NCBI RefSeq assembly: GCF_000003815.2
Contig: NC_049983.1
Span: 21,512,506-21,576,505, forward strand
Direction of reading: 5' to 3'
DNA from: Branchiostoma floridae
Taxonomy: Eukaryota; Chordata; Leptocardii; Amphioxiformes; Branchiostomatidae
DNA length: 64,000 nt
Shown: positions 1 to 11,000 of the stretch, one piece after another
How positions within the stretch are numbered: position 1 is the first letter of the stretch
Layout of the letters: every line of letters begins with the position of its first letter
Translations under genes and position numbers: made by a program
The notes under the pieces: generated by a model
Told to the model about the DNA's origin: nothing
Database searches by the model: none
Seen by the model: the letters and a program-made list of their open reading frames with translations, nothing else

Positions 1-510
1 TAAGGTTATCATTAGCTCAGTTTTCACAGTTGGTACATGTTTGTGTTGTTACACACAGTGAACACACATGTAGTAGCACTCCTACAAGGAACTGTCCTGC
101 AGTGAAGTGTCTTAATATCAGTATAGCTCAGGGTGAAGGAGACAAAGTGTAGTTACAGAGTGGACCACATCACAAAAAAAACAACACTGTGTGCCACATC
201 AAGCTCAGTGTGAGGCTTCCAACCTTTCAACACTGGGAATTGTAACAGTGGTAGGCTGGACTTCTTGTGGTCTCCTACTGAAATTTTAAGAGAAAAGAAT
301 TCAATAGAGCTGAGGTAATATCAGCCCAACAGTGCCCTCTTACTTTAAACTAGTTGTAGATTATGAAACTGATTTCAAGACTTGCAACACAACCGTACAT
401 CCAAACCTGCATATACTGAAAGAAATGTATTAAGACCGACAATTACTTGGGTTTTTTTCTGGAAAGGAGAGCAGCATCATGACATGTAACTTGTCAATAG
501 CAAATTACAT

Positions 511-1007
511 TTTTATTTATTTATTTATTGATCTTTAGGGTAGTCCCTTCAGTTAACGTAGTAACTGATTTCTAAGGGAGCCCTATATACATGTTCGCAC
601 ATGTTCGCACAGCGACGGGTTATACCGCCCCTTACGGGGTGACACACCCGTCCGGGTGAATGATGTAGATCACCATGTGGCTGATACGAGACAAAGGTCG
701 CCAGGCCTCCATCCGGGTGATTTGAAGTGAATCACCAACTTCCGACAGAATGTTTTGCACCAACGCACACCGCACCATCGCACGTGTGGGGGTTCTTTAA
801 CGTGCATGGGGCATGGCTCTCCCCATACACGGGACCTCCATTTAACGTCCTATCCGAAGGACGACTCATTTTTCACTTGAGTAAAGTGAGGAAAGTCGTG
901 TAAAGAGCCTTTCCCAAGGGCACAAGACCGGCAACACGGCAGGCGGATTCGAACCGGCAACCTCTCGGTCACGGGCCGAATACACTACCACTGTGCTACG
1001 CGGCCCC
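511..1007 (-). mobile_element. tRNA-derived SINE with (AATA)n tail in a CEP83 intron
   Basis: Read on the minus strand, the element starts near 1007 with a tRNA-like head. It has a box A ('TAGCACAGTGGTA') and a box B ('GGTTCGAATCC'), the split pol III promoter. A roughly 400-bp body follows, and the element ends in an AATA simple-repeat tail at 511-530. A second copy of the same family, opposite in orientation, lies at 35019-35511 in the CBR1 gene. The two share nearly the whole body, including the stretch 'GTGCCCTTGGGAAAGGC' or its close variant. I found no clear target-site duplication at this copy. Confidence 0.85.
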
Positions 1008-1072
1008 ACATAAGAGAAACCTGTGACTAGGAATTAGTGACTATCTTAATAAAGATAGTTCTCATGACTTAC

Positions 1073-4000
1073 TTGAGTTCTTGCACTTCTCTTTCTGCAG
1101 CATCTTTCCTCCTCATGGCTTCATTCACCCTCTCCTCCGCTCGCTCCCGTTCCGCCATCTTGGTGGACTCATCTTCCAGCCGCTGCCTCTCCATCTCAGC
1201 CATCTTAGCGTCCATCTCCATCCTACATACAAACATTGGTCAGAGACCTGATCTCTACATTTACCATCTTAAGATCATTTTGAATTTGCAGAATTTATGA
1301 TATATCTGCAGTAGGCTTTGGGTCATTTCAACTTGATAAGGATCAGAGGACTGATCGAAATCTTGTAGGTAAGCACTTTATTTTGTGTACGGGCTTAAAG
1401 TTTAAAATTGCAACATTGTATATCTGTAGCTTTAGTCTAAATGTCATGGCTCATGAGACTAAACAACAGATAACATCTAAAGCGTTAAAAATGAGAAATA
1501 CCGAAGTACATGTGTAGAAACATTCATTCCTACTCCAGGCAAAACAAATATGCAAGGAGATACACAAAAACAACCGTGTTATTTACTCACTGTTCAGTCT
1601 GCAGCTTGATGAGTTTCTCGCTCTCCTCATCACGAGCAGCCTGCACCCTCCTCACCATCTCCCTCTCCTTGTCGGACAGCTCCGCGCTCTGCCGGTCGAT
1701 CGTCTGCTGAAGCACCTCCAGCTGGGTGCGGATACCTGACATGGGGAGCGGAGGTTATCAGGATGCGAAAGGCGTGTATTTTTTAGTTCAATTTTCATGA
1801 AGTTTGTCATCGTGCAAATTTTTCAATCATCTTTCCTTTTCAGCATAGTTTACATAATTTTAAGTAGTAATCAAGATACTGCTAACCAGGCAATTATGAT
1901 CCATTACTCAAGACGCGTGTCCCTAAGATCAAATGCTCAGAGAAATTGAATCGACATTACTCCTGAAGAAGGTTGATGTGTGTGCAACAGAAAATGTGAG
2001 GTGAAATATTTTGCTTTGTGCTGAATATAAGTATGAAGATGCATCTCAGAGTGTACCAATACAGATGAGCTTTCATGCTAGTATCAAGTTGTAACAAGGT
2101 TTTAGTCCACTAAGTTTACCCTCTGCCTCGCTTCTAAGCTGGTCCCGTTCTCTCTCCAGTTCTCCTGTTCTCTTCACCGTCTCCATCTTCATATTTGTCA
2201 CCTGGGCATGGGAAGACACATGTTACTATACAAGATAAATGTTGTATGTCTGGTCTAAGCTCTCATGTTGTTTCCAACAAATTCACAAAGGCATAAGATA
2301 TCCAAGAGATCTTAAACAAAACATACAATCTTACAGTTTAACTAACAGTCTGTCAGTTAAATATAATCTAACAAACACATGTACATGTATTAGTAACCAT
2401 TAACAACAATATTTTCTGATTTTGTGTAATCTCCTGACCTCCAGTTTGTGCTTGTGTGAGACCTCGTCGTACTTGTGTCGGATGGCCATGTGTTCCCTCT
2501 GCACATCGCCCAGCTGGGAGGACAGCTTACTCTGCTGGTCCAGCCCAGCATCCAGCTCCTGCTGCAGCCGCTCACACCGCATCTTCAGGGACTGCTTCTC
2601 ACTCTGGAACAAGCACAGGACTTTCCTTAGCAGTGCTTGAAATACTTTTTTTCAGCCAGCTTGCCAAATAAGCAACCAGAGTCAAAAGCCAGGTTGCACC
2701 TCAACATTTCAGGTTGCCGCACCATTATTTTGTTCAGATCAGATACTTATCCATACCTTTTTTTCCAGTTACATGTATCTATATATATACTTGATGTTTT
2801 ATCTTACTAAGAAATAAATACAAAAGCTTCTGTACATAGGTGGGGGGAGAAAATGCAAAATTTCAGGTTGCGCACTGTGCTACCTGGGTTTAACATTAAG
2901 TTATGCCAAACAAAATGTGGTTGCCTTTGCAAGTGTGCAAGTGGGTATTTTGAGCACTGCTTAGTCCACATTTCTGTTCCTAGCAACCTTCTCTTCTTCT
3001 GCGGTATGTTGCATTGTTTACAGCACCCAGAAATAGCAGAAATTTGCTCATAATTCAGTTTGTGTTGCTTGGTACAAGCAGTAAGGAATTAGCCTGAAAT
3101 TTAGCGATGCACACTAGACTCGAAGCTAGTAAGGACCCCCTACCTCTGCAGCCCTAAGAGAAGCTGTGGTCTCGGCCAGCTGTTTGGCCTGAAGTCTGGA
3201 CACGTGGTCAGACTGCATCCCGGACGACTCGCGCTGGGCTCGGATTTCTTCCAACTCGGTCAGCAGACCTGTGTCAAGTACAGCTGCAAGTTTATCCTGA
3301 TGGTACTGCCATACAGACCACTAGTTTTTTGGCATTTTTTCAGTGGTTTGTGACCCTTCCTCTGGACCAAAAAGTTGAGGGACTGCATGATATGTTCATA
3401 AAATAACTAAAAATTAATGTGATTACTTCAAAGCTAACTACAACTAACCTTTGACCTTGAGATGTAGTTGAGCGTTCTCCTTCTGAAGCGTCCGAACCCG
3501 CTGGGAGTCGTGGTCCTCCTCCTCCTGCTGGCGGGCCAGGATGGCCTCACGGTCCTTCCGCAGGTCCATGATCTGTGAGAGACAAAAGTCATGATTCATC
3601 TACTATCAAGAAGAATATGCTGTGGCGTATGATATAACAACTTGACATGACTGAACAAGGGAAATGTCTAGCAAACAACACCTACAACTGTCTCTAGCTT
3701 TAATTTTTTTCTGTCCCTCTCATTGTTTGGGAGCCAATGTTGTTTTTTCCTTGTAAAGTCTGTCATTATAAGCTTGTGAAAACACACCTTCATCAATTCT
3801 ATGTACTGAAGTTCAAATTTGGGGGACAGAAATTTCTGTCCACCCTACAAGCAAATTTCCATCCCAGGATGGAAGGACAAATCCGGGAGACCACCCTATC
3901 ATGACAAAAAAACACCAACAAACTTTCCTCTGGGCAGTCTGGGGTGTATAGCAATGATATTACATCTCACCTCTGCTTCATACTTCAGTGTTGTCTCTTC

Positions 4001-5167
4001 TATGATGCGTTTGTGTTCCGTCTGCTGATGTTCGTACTCTGACTTCAGGAAGGAGTGTTCGTACCGCAGCTGGTTCATCTCTGTCCGCAGCTTGTCCACT
4101 TCCTCGTCCAGTTTGGTGATGCGCTCCCTGTACGGACCCTCCACCTCCTCCCGAACCTCCACACGGATCATCTCCAGTCTCTGGGAGGTCATGATCTGTA
4201 CAAAGGTCAAGGGTCAGTATCAAAGGAAGGAACAGAGAGAGAGAAAGAAAAACTTATCTTCAGTGAAATTGTTGTTTTATTTATGTATGAAAGTTCACCA
4301 CTCAAGTGGAAGGGGGATGGAAACAGGTGGTGGCAACTTTACTAGTCCTTGCACCACACAAAAATACAATGGATACATTTGATGGAGAATCAAGGAAATT
4401 TTCTGTAGTGAAAAGGGCAGGAAGGGGATAATTTCACATTAGACTGTCTCTATGTACAATTTCTTGATGCTGCCCTGAGTGCCCTCTTTACCTGTGACTT
4501 GAGCTCCTCTATCTGTGCTATCTTCTGGGACACCTCGAGACGAGCCTGTGCAATCAGAGTCTGACACTCGGCGTGGGTGCTGCTGTGTGTCTCCCGCAGC
4601 CCACGCAGCTCTTCCTGCAGCAGGATGTGCTCATCCTGCAGCCTGCAGAATACAGACATTAGTTTATCGTCATGGCTAGGGCAACACAAGATTCAATACT
4701 ACAGACATTGGTTTATTATCGTTCTGGCTAGGGCAACACAAGATTCAATACTACAGACATCAATCTTCTGTCCTGGCTAGAGCAGCACAAGATTCATTGC
4801 AACAGTCTGTGTCAGTTTGATGAAAGAACAAAAGAATTTGTTGACCAGTGTTTATACCATCATGAATGCAATTCCTTTTTAGAAAATCCTAATAACTGTC
4901 AACTATTAAGACTTTCTGTTTCAGCACAAAAATGGGATATATCATTTACCTTGTGTGTTCTGCCTTTAGTGTCTCATAGTTTGTCTTGTGTTGTTCACTC
5001 CTCATCTTCTCATCTGTCAGCATCTTCTGCAGCTCCGTCTCTGAGGCAAGTCTGGGCAGTGCAGCAGCGTATGCACCCGACAGGTCCCCCATGCCAACGG
5101 AGGCCCCCATACCCAGGGGAGCACCAAGCCCTCCGTCAAAAGCACCAGAATCAAACTGTAAGGCCAT
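1073..5167 (-). CDS. CEP83: CEP83-like centriolar distal appendage protein, N-terminal 461 residues (3' part outside window)
   Basis: Nine exons on the minus strand, with GT/AG borders and matching phases: 5167-4950, 4642-4492, 4195-3971, 3572-3449, 3268-3144, 2603-2439, 2201-2120, 1735-1591 and 1222-1073. They give 1385 coding bases. The ATG at 5167-5165 is followed by a Gly/Ala-rich leader and then '[20 protein letters not shown]', 'LKAEHTRLQDEH' and '[15 protein letters not shown]'. These match the order and spacing I know for vertebrate CEP83 (CCDC41). The rest is almost continuous Glu/Lys/Arg/Gln-rich coiled coil. CEP83 in other animals sits on centriole distal appendages and is needed to dock the mother centriole to the membrane at the start of ciliogenesis; that role is inferred here from family membership. 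The protein is usually about 700 aa, so roughly a third is missing to the left. The last visible exon ends in phase 2 at a GTAAGT donor, so the gene continues. Confidence 0.88.
2631..2965. mobile_element. MITE-like element in a CEP83 intron, TIR 'CAGTGCTYRAAATAC'
   Basis: The left end 'CAGTGCTTGAAATAC' and the reverse complement of the right end 'CAGTGCTCAAAATAC' form near-perfect terminal inverted repeats. A direct 'CTTAG' is present on both outer sides. The interior has two diverged copies of a 'TTTCAGGTTGC' motif and no coding sequence. A related element with the same terminal core lies at about 25489-25697 in an ATRIP intron. The short flanking repeat and CAG start suggest a hAT-like non-autonomous element, but the duplication is shorter than the 8 bp usual for that group. 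Confidence 0.6.
3676..3897 (-). mobile_element. Diverged copy of the 203-bp 'CAGGGCTGTCTCCAG' MITE
   Basis: On the minus strand this intronic stretch aligns base by base with the element at 24973-25175. Shared blocks include 'CATCCTGGGATGGAA', 'TTTGCTTGT', 'ACATTGGCT', 'CAAACAA' and 'GAGAGGGAC', followed by an A-rich run and 'TTAAAGCT'. Its ends are more worn than those of the 25-kb copy. It lies in the intron just upstream of the exon at 3572-3449 and has no coding potential. Confidence 0.65.
4652..4803. repeat. Three-copy tandem repeat, about 50-bp unit, in a CEP83 intron
   Basis: The unit 'ACAGACATTRGTTTAT...GGCTAGGGCAACACAAGATTC' starts at 4652, 4701 and 4753. The first two copies are nearly identical and the third is more diverged. 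The array begins only about 10 bases from the 3' splice site of the exon at 4642-4492, inside the polypyrimidine and branch-point zone. Confidence 0.85.
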
Positions 5168-5930
5168 CGTGGTCTTCAGCTGCCTCTTCAGTAGAACATG
5201 TCCCTGTGGTGGATTTTACCTACTATAGCATGCTGGAATCAGCACACCCCTGTATGTTTACCTACATGTTCCAAAATAAAAAGAAGAATAAATTCACAAA
5301 TAACGTTACAGGCCATACACTTGGTGCTTGTGAGCTACAGCCTTGTACAGCCCAAAATCTGATTGTGTACAAAACGTCCTTGCTGAAAAATAAATGTAGA
5401 CTTCAGCACGACACGAATAGGGGCAGATCGATAATCATTATGACTTCACACGGCAAGTATTTGAGGTCACCACTGCACAGTAAACTGCATTACGAATATG
5501 TGCATCAAATTTGTTCTCTGTTTTTCAAAATCATATCAAAGCCCTTGATACAGTACATCTCTTTGGAAAAAGGATTAAACGCCCCCCTCCCCCGTCTCGA
5601 TGTCAACAAACGGTGAAAAATATGAGGTTTCGTTTCGGCGATCTACAGCAACTAAATTGAGGTTGATCACATACGAAGATAAGAAGCTCTTCCTATACTC
5701 ACTTTCCATGTATTCCCGACATCGTTGATGAAGTAAAGGGGTGCGATTTATAATTTTGGAAAGCGGGAATTTCAAACCCGACAGCCCGGCGTCCCACCTG
5801 AGTCTGTTTCCCTGGAAAATGAAAGAACGCTCCCCTCCGCAGTGGATGACGGGAAGAGCAAACAACGCCCCTAGGCGATATTTGTGATAACTGCACCATG
5901 CCGAGAACAAAAGTGTACATGTAACGTTTA
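5168..5930 (-). promoter_or_regulatory. CEP83 5' leader and probable promoter region
   Basis: A good 3' splice site on the minus strand (pyrimidine-poor, ending CACAG at about 5207) lies 39 bases upstream of the CEP83 start codon. The ATG exon therefore probably begins at 5206 with a short leader. That leader holds an upstream ATG followed closely by TGA. At least one non-coding exon should lie further right, within about 5.3-5.9 kb, where the sequence is less repetitive. I cannot place the transcription start. Open reading frames seen here on either strand lack coding character. Confidence 0.4.
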
Positions 5931-6232
5931 ATACTCCTTCGGTATGTTACTCCTTCCTCTATCTAAGTAACTTTGTACAAATAAAAATGTATAACGGTTA
6001 TGTTATTTACAATGGTGGTGTGTAACGTTACAATACTGTATCTATGAGATAGAGGATTAGGACCAGTTTGGATTGAGGTGTCTTTTGAACAAACGCTTTG
6101 TTGACAATTGTACACAAAAGTTCCTCCGTACATGACATCACAATAAGCATTAACTTACCCGTAGAACTAAGCTATTTTGGTGCGAATAACACAATACATC
6201 ATGAACAATTTCTTTTCAAATTTGTGAAGTTA

Positions 6233-6265
6233 ACGTTATAACGTTAACGTTAACGTTAACGTTAG
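6233..6265. repeat. (GTTAAC)n-type palindromic repeat
   Basis: Successive 'AACGTT' and 'GTTAAC' hexamers form a short array of overlapping palindromes. The related octamer 'TAACGTTA' or 'GTAACGTTAC' recurs through the window, for example near 6026, 6318, 7300, 8493, 14763, 17398, 17597, 17830 and 21290. Confidence 0.8.
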
Positions 6266-6375
6266 TAAAAATGAAACTTAAAATTAGATAAACGAGTATC
6301 AACTGCATAACAATAATGTAACGTTATATGTTGACTTTCTTGCAAAATTTAGCATTTTTTTACGTTCTGGTCGCC

Positions 6376-6640
6376 TCAAACAGTTCACTAAGCCATAGCC
6401 ATCTCAGCCACTCGCCCGATTATGAACTATAGATGGTTTCGAATCTGCTAACAGCAATGCCACGTAGAGGCATGTAAAAGTGAGCATATGTCACTATCAA
6501 TTTTGGTGTAGACCTACAAGGCTAGGTCCTAATCAAAAGAATAAATTACGTGAGGACGCAGAGGGAGCGAAAGTTCACGCCAGAAAAGTGCACTTTGATG
6601 ATATTCCACGGAGATGACAATTCAACAGTTGATACATGGC
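6376..6640. repeat. Copy A of a diverged repeat pair flanking the GPCR gene
   Basis: This stretch aligns in the same orientation and order with 13304-13570. Matching blocks include 'TAGCCATCTCAGCCA' against 'TAGCCATCTTAGCCA', 'TCTGCTAAC', 'GAGCATAYGTCA', 'AGACCTACAAG', and 'AGAGATGACAAT' against 'GGAGATGACAAT'. The two copies are about 6.9 kb apart and bracket the GPCR at 8053-11861. They could be two members of a dispersed family or the edges of an old segmental duplication. Confidence 0.65.
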
Positions 6641-7897
6641 GCATTGCTAAGCGTAACATTGGAACACGTAAAACCTACGATAGATATCGAGAAGCGTAGG
6701 GAGTGACTCAGTATGCTTGGCTCAAAACATCAGCTGTGGCGAGGTCACGACATCGCACTTTTACCTATACACGTAATCGACAAAGCATTAACCTTCTCCA
6801 CATTCTGAGGTAGGTTTACCACGCATCTATGTGGTGGCCGTGATCCCGGAATGTCTGAACGCTATTACGGTACAGATAAGGAAATATGGATTCCAAGAAC
6901 TCTGCAAAGCTTGGTCTACCACACTTATTTATTTATTATCAAATGTGACAAAATACATTACACAGAATATCAGACAGCGTTGCTGATATTGACGAGTCTA
7001 CATGTAGGGACAGAAAAATACTATCATAAAGGCAATATAGCACATCACTAACTCTACTACATAGTTTGTGCTAGCGCTAAATGCCTTAACTGTTATGTAC
7101 CTTGTTACTGTAGTATTCATTTGCACTGGAGGCAGATGGACAGGGGCATTCAAGGTTGTACATTACCATTTCAAATCTGTTTCAATCTGTTTGTCAGTGA
7201 CAGGAAAGCAAAATAATTGAAAAATGAAATTAGAACACAAGGATGCTATACATGGATTGCGCCGTGCGTCAACTGTCATTGCACTATTATCTATGTGCAT
7301 TAACGTTATTACATACGTTGTACACCCATACAATGATCATCAACATTTTTCGCTATGCAATTAAGACTATCATGACAATAAAGTATAGACTCACTCTGAT
7401 AAACACCAGGATATTCTATAACGTCCAATACAGCATGCTGTTACAAATGTGCAAGTTCTTACTTTATTTCCTATGACATCAACTTATCTTGTGTACATTA
7501 GTTGTGCGTTGTTAGAAGAAATTCTACTTTACATCATTTAGGCCCTACATGAAGACATTTGGTCACCAATAATGTACACATATACTTTAGGTACAATATA
7601 GAATAAAAAGGTTCAAGTTCTTACCATCATATCACCCTAAGCACGTCAGTTGTGCGCTGTTAGGTACAATTATTTACTGTAGAACACTTAAGCCATATAA
7701 GGCATGTGGATATCAACACACACCTTAATAATCGTCTGTGCAAATTTTGACCACATATGGCTACAAAACAAAGTACCTTCACACAACGATCATTTCGCTT
7801 GTAAATAAAGTTGGTAATTACTAGTATCTGACAACAATATAACAATATTAACACCTTGTATCTTACTTTTGCGCAGATGTCAGAATAGCCTGGGTCC
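6641..7897. other. Intergenic sequence between CEP83 and the GPCR
   Basis: AT-rich sequence without recognisable genes. It holds a (TTTA)n run near 6925 that resembles the tail of a minus-strand retroelement. It also has a diverged direct repeat of about 150-160 bp spacing, in which 'CAAGTTCTTAC' and 'AGTTGTGCGYTGTTAG' occur in order at about 7451-7517 and again at 7613-7664. No open frame here looks coding. Confidence 0.5.
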
Positions 7898-8037
7898 TGT
7901 CGCCTGTCTGACATTAGCCTAGGTACCATTCTATTTTTACCGGGGCTCCGTACACTCGCTAAAAATATTTTTCAAGCGAGTGTAAGGAGCCCCGGTAGAA
8001 ACACGATGGTGCCCAGGCTAGTGTCAGACATGCGACA
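7898..8037. mobile_element. Foldback MITE next to the GPCR stop codon
   Basis: Two arms of about 67 bases are reverse complements of each other around a short AT-rich loop at about 7965-7969. The outer ends read 'TGTCGCCTGTCTGACATT' and, reverse-complemented, 'TGTCGCATGTCTGACACT'. The inner stem includes 'ACCGGGGCTCC' and 'CGAGTGTA'. The element ends 15 bases from the GPCR stop codon, so it probably lies in that gene's 3' UTR and would form a long hairpin in the transcript. A weaker element with the same 'AGCCTGGNTACCAT' arm motif lies at 63025-63201. Confidence 0.85.
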
Positions 8038-8052
8038 ATGACTAAATCAAAG

Positions 8053-11000
8053 TTAGCGATGGCGACAGAGCCGGAGGAACGCAAGGCGCAGCTCTCTGTT
8101 CCGGTAGGCGTAGATGATGGGGTTGGAGTAGGTGGAGACCATGGAGACCAGAAGGGAGAGTCTCTGCCACACCGCGTCGGTTGGCGCGACTTCCTCCACC
8201 CCGACGATGCCCATGCGGAAGATGGTGACGCTGTAAGGGATCCAGGTCGCCCAGAACACCACCACGACCATCATGATCGTACCGGCCGTCCTCAGGCGCT
8301 TCTGGAACTCCGGGGAGAGGAGCGGCCGGCTCGGCTCCTGTGCGGCAGGTACAGGCTGACCCGAAGGCTGGCTGACAGCGTTACGCTGAGGATCATCCTG
8401 GAACGAGAATGTTGTCAAGGTTACTTTGATATTGGGCTTGTTACTAACAACGCACAACTGATTATGATGTATACACGTTGATGTGGAGTACTTTGTTAAC
8501 GTTATAGGATCTTACGCTTGTCAACGTGAGTCTAGCTAGAGATTATACTTTTTAATCTTTGTTTATTCAAGAAAGCTCAAGTCTGAAGGCATCTTGTTAC
8601 TATTCTACTCTGAGGCTGGGACTCTACATGGGGGATGTTTTTATTCAATATCACGGAACTAGATACTTAATGATTGAGATGGTGAGAAATGAATATCACT
8701 TGGTGTGTTACATCGACTGTTATAAGTTTTGCGCGTCAAGTACATACTTGGGCAGGTGGTTTTGAAGGTTCGGCTTCCGCTTGAAAGCCGAGGTTAACGT
8801 GTGCATGGCGAGGGCACGCCCACCGTTCGCCAAGATCTGCCGGGTCACTCTCGTCCCCAGGCTGGTCGGCTGTAGTGTCCTGGGTCTGCCCTCCTGTTTT
8901 GGACGTTCCCTGGGTCCTGTCGGCTAGCGGCGCGGGCTGCAGATGCTGAACTATAGCGTGTTGTCGCCGGACCTCGCGCCAGATCCTGAAGTAGAGATGT
9001 AGTGACATGTAGGTGACTACGAATAAACATTTTGATTTGGTAACAAAATTACACAAAGACAGTATTAAGTTACGTTACATAAACAGAGCGAGAAAAAAAG
9101 TTAATTAGTAATAAAACGTACCTGTAGTAACAGAAGAACATCGTGGCTAAGGTGATGGCAAAGCACGTGTTCATCAGAGACTGTCTGATCAGTCGAGCAG
9201 GTCCCTCATATCTGTGATGGCACAAAATATACATGTATATATATCAACAGAAAAGCATAAAAAATCATGAAGAACACAACCACACCCCTTTTCAGTTCCA
9301 AAAGCTGATACATGCATGTTGAGCACTGCTGTGTCCGCTTCGATGTAACATCTCTTCAGTGGTGACAATATATATCGTTGCAAAAGTAATGTCTCTCGAA
9401 ATTCAGTCACTCTCGTCCTCAACTGTCTACATTACAACGAGCTTTTTATTCGCCAAATTAAGATAACCATTATATAAAATCGTCCTCTTAGTCTTAGCTC
9501 ACGTTGTTTTTCTTGTGCAGTAGTCATAGCACAGGTGAATATATGGATCTTATATAGATTAACCAATCACATGTAGAACCTTCCCCTCCCTTTAGGCATC
9601 AAATGAGTAGCAAAACGAGATGAAGTCAATGAAGGTTTTTCGGAGCTCATACTAGTACCTGCACACGAAGTAGGTGGGGAAGAAGCTGTCACGCCCTCCC
9701 TCGATCAGCGGCGGTAGGACAGTGATGAAGGTCAGGAGCGCGAATCCGCCCGTCAGCAGCGCCGTGCGGGTCTTGGTCATGATGTCTGGGTATCGCAGGG
9801 GGGAGCAAATGAACCTAAGAGGGTGTATGGAGAATATAGAGACATTTGGAGGACACATTAAAGGACATCCACTTCCTTATGTAACATACTTGTTATTAGG
9901 ACATCGTTCAACTAAGGTTATAGAACACACTTTAAAAATCGATTGAATGAAATAGTTAAATATTCTGAGATGATGCAGCTAGTTATATTACCCTGGACTA
10001 TATGTCACACCTGACATTTGCATATCTAGCTGAAAGCACTGTTAGATTTATCCGTATTTCACGATTTTGCACAATATTTCACATTATTACTTTCATACAG
10101 CTTTGCTGAAGTCATTTTTTCTGAAATTCTTGGCAGTTTTCCCGTCAAATTTACGCCTAGGTTACAGTTGCACCCCTTAAACATATGTCGATAACACAAC
10201 AGGTCTACAACATGAGTTACTAGTATACGGGGTGCCTCATACAGATGCAGATGCAGGTAACGCCACAGATGTAGGCATACAGCTGTGAGTTTCCGCGATT
10301 TCATGTACATTAAGACATAGCGTGATGAAATGGACAAACAAAAAAGTAAGTGTCTTTTTGAAATACCAGCATGACACGAATACTATATATATTTATGTAC
10401 GACGTGGATAATCACCGTGTATATTTCTAGATCACCCAACAGTACATAAAATGCGCCATGCGCGCATAATAAGACGTGAAAAGACTTACATGTTTACATT
10501 CAAATGGACGAATAAATATCCTGGATTAGTAAGCTAGTTAAGGGACCACCCTTGAGACGTTCGAAATAAGTGGCAAGAAGCTGTGCAAAGCTGTGACGAA
10601 GCCGTACATCGACCTCGAGATTAGTGTCACCAAGGAGACGGAAACCTCCCGACATCTCTCAGCTTTTACCTAATCACTCAGCTTCTACGTGCGTAAACGT
10701 GTGTGTGTAAACATATAATTCTTTAGTGGAAAACAGGACCTCTTAAAAGTCTGATAAAAGGCCAGCGAAAAGACTTGTGCTGATGCCACACATCTGACTG
10801 GAGACTACATGTTACTTAGCGTAGCTTTAATGTGCATTAAATGGAATCTACTACTGGGAAAACGTATGGAGGAGTGGACAGACGATCAAATACGAGCGAA
10901 AGTCACGGGAGATTAAAGTGATACAGCAATAACAGAAGTCTCTACCTGAAAAACTTGATACACGAAACTACCGAAGTCATCATCTAACTCCTCATGTCAT

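Noticed and set aside
960-1007. A genuine tRNA gene
   Set aside because: Box A and box B are present, but the acceptor stem does not close, and the sequence continues into a 400-bp SINE body with a simple-repeat tail, with a second copy at 35 kb.
4951-5616. 221-aa plus-strand ORF
   Set aside because: Its first third is antisense to the first CEP83 coding exon, which has strong family support. The rest has no coding character.
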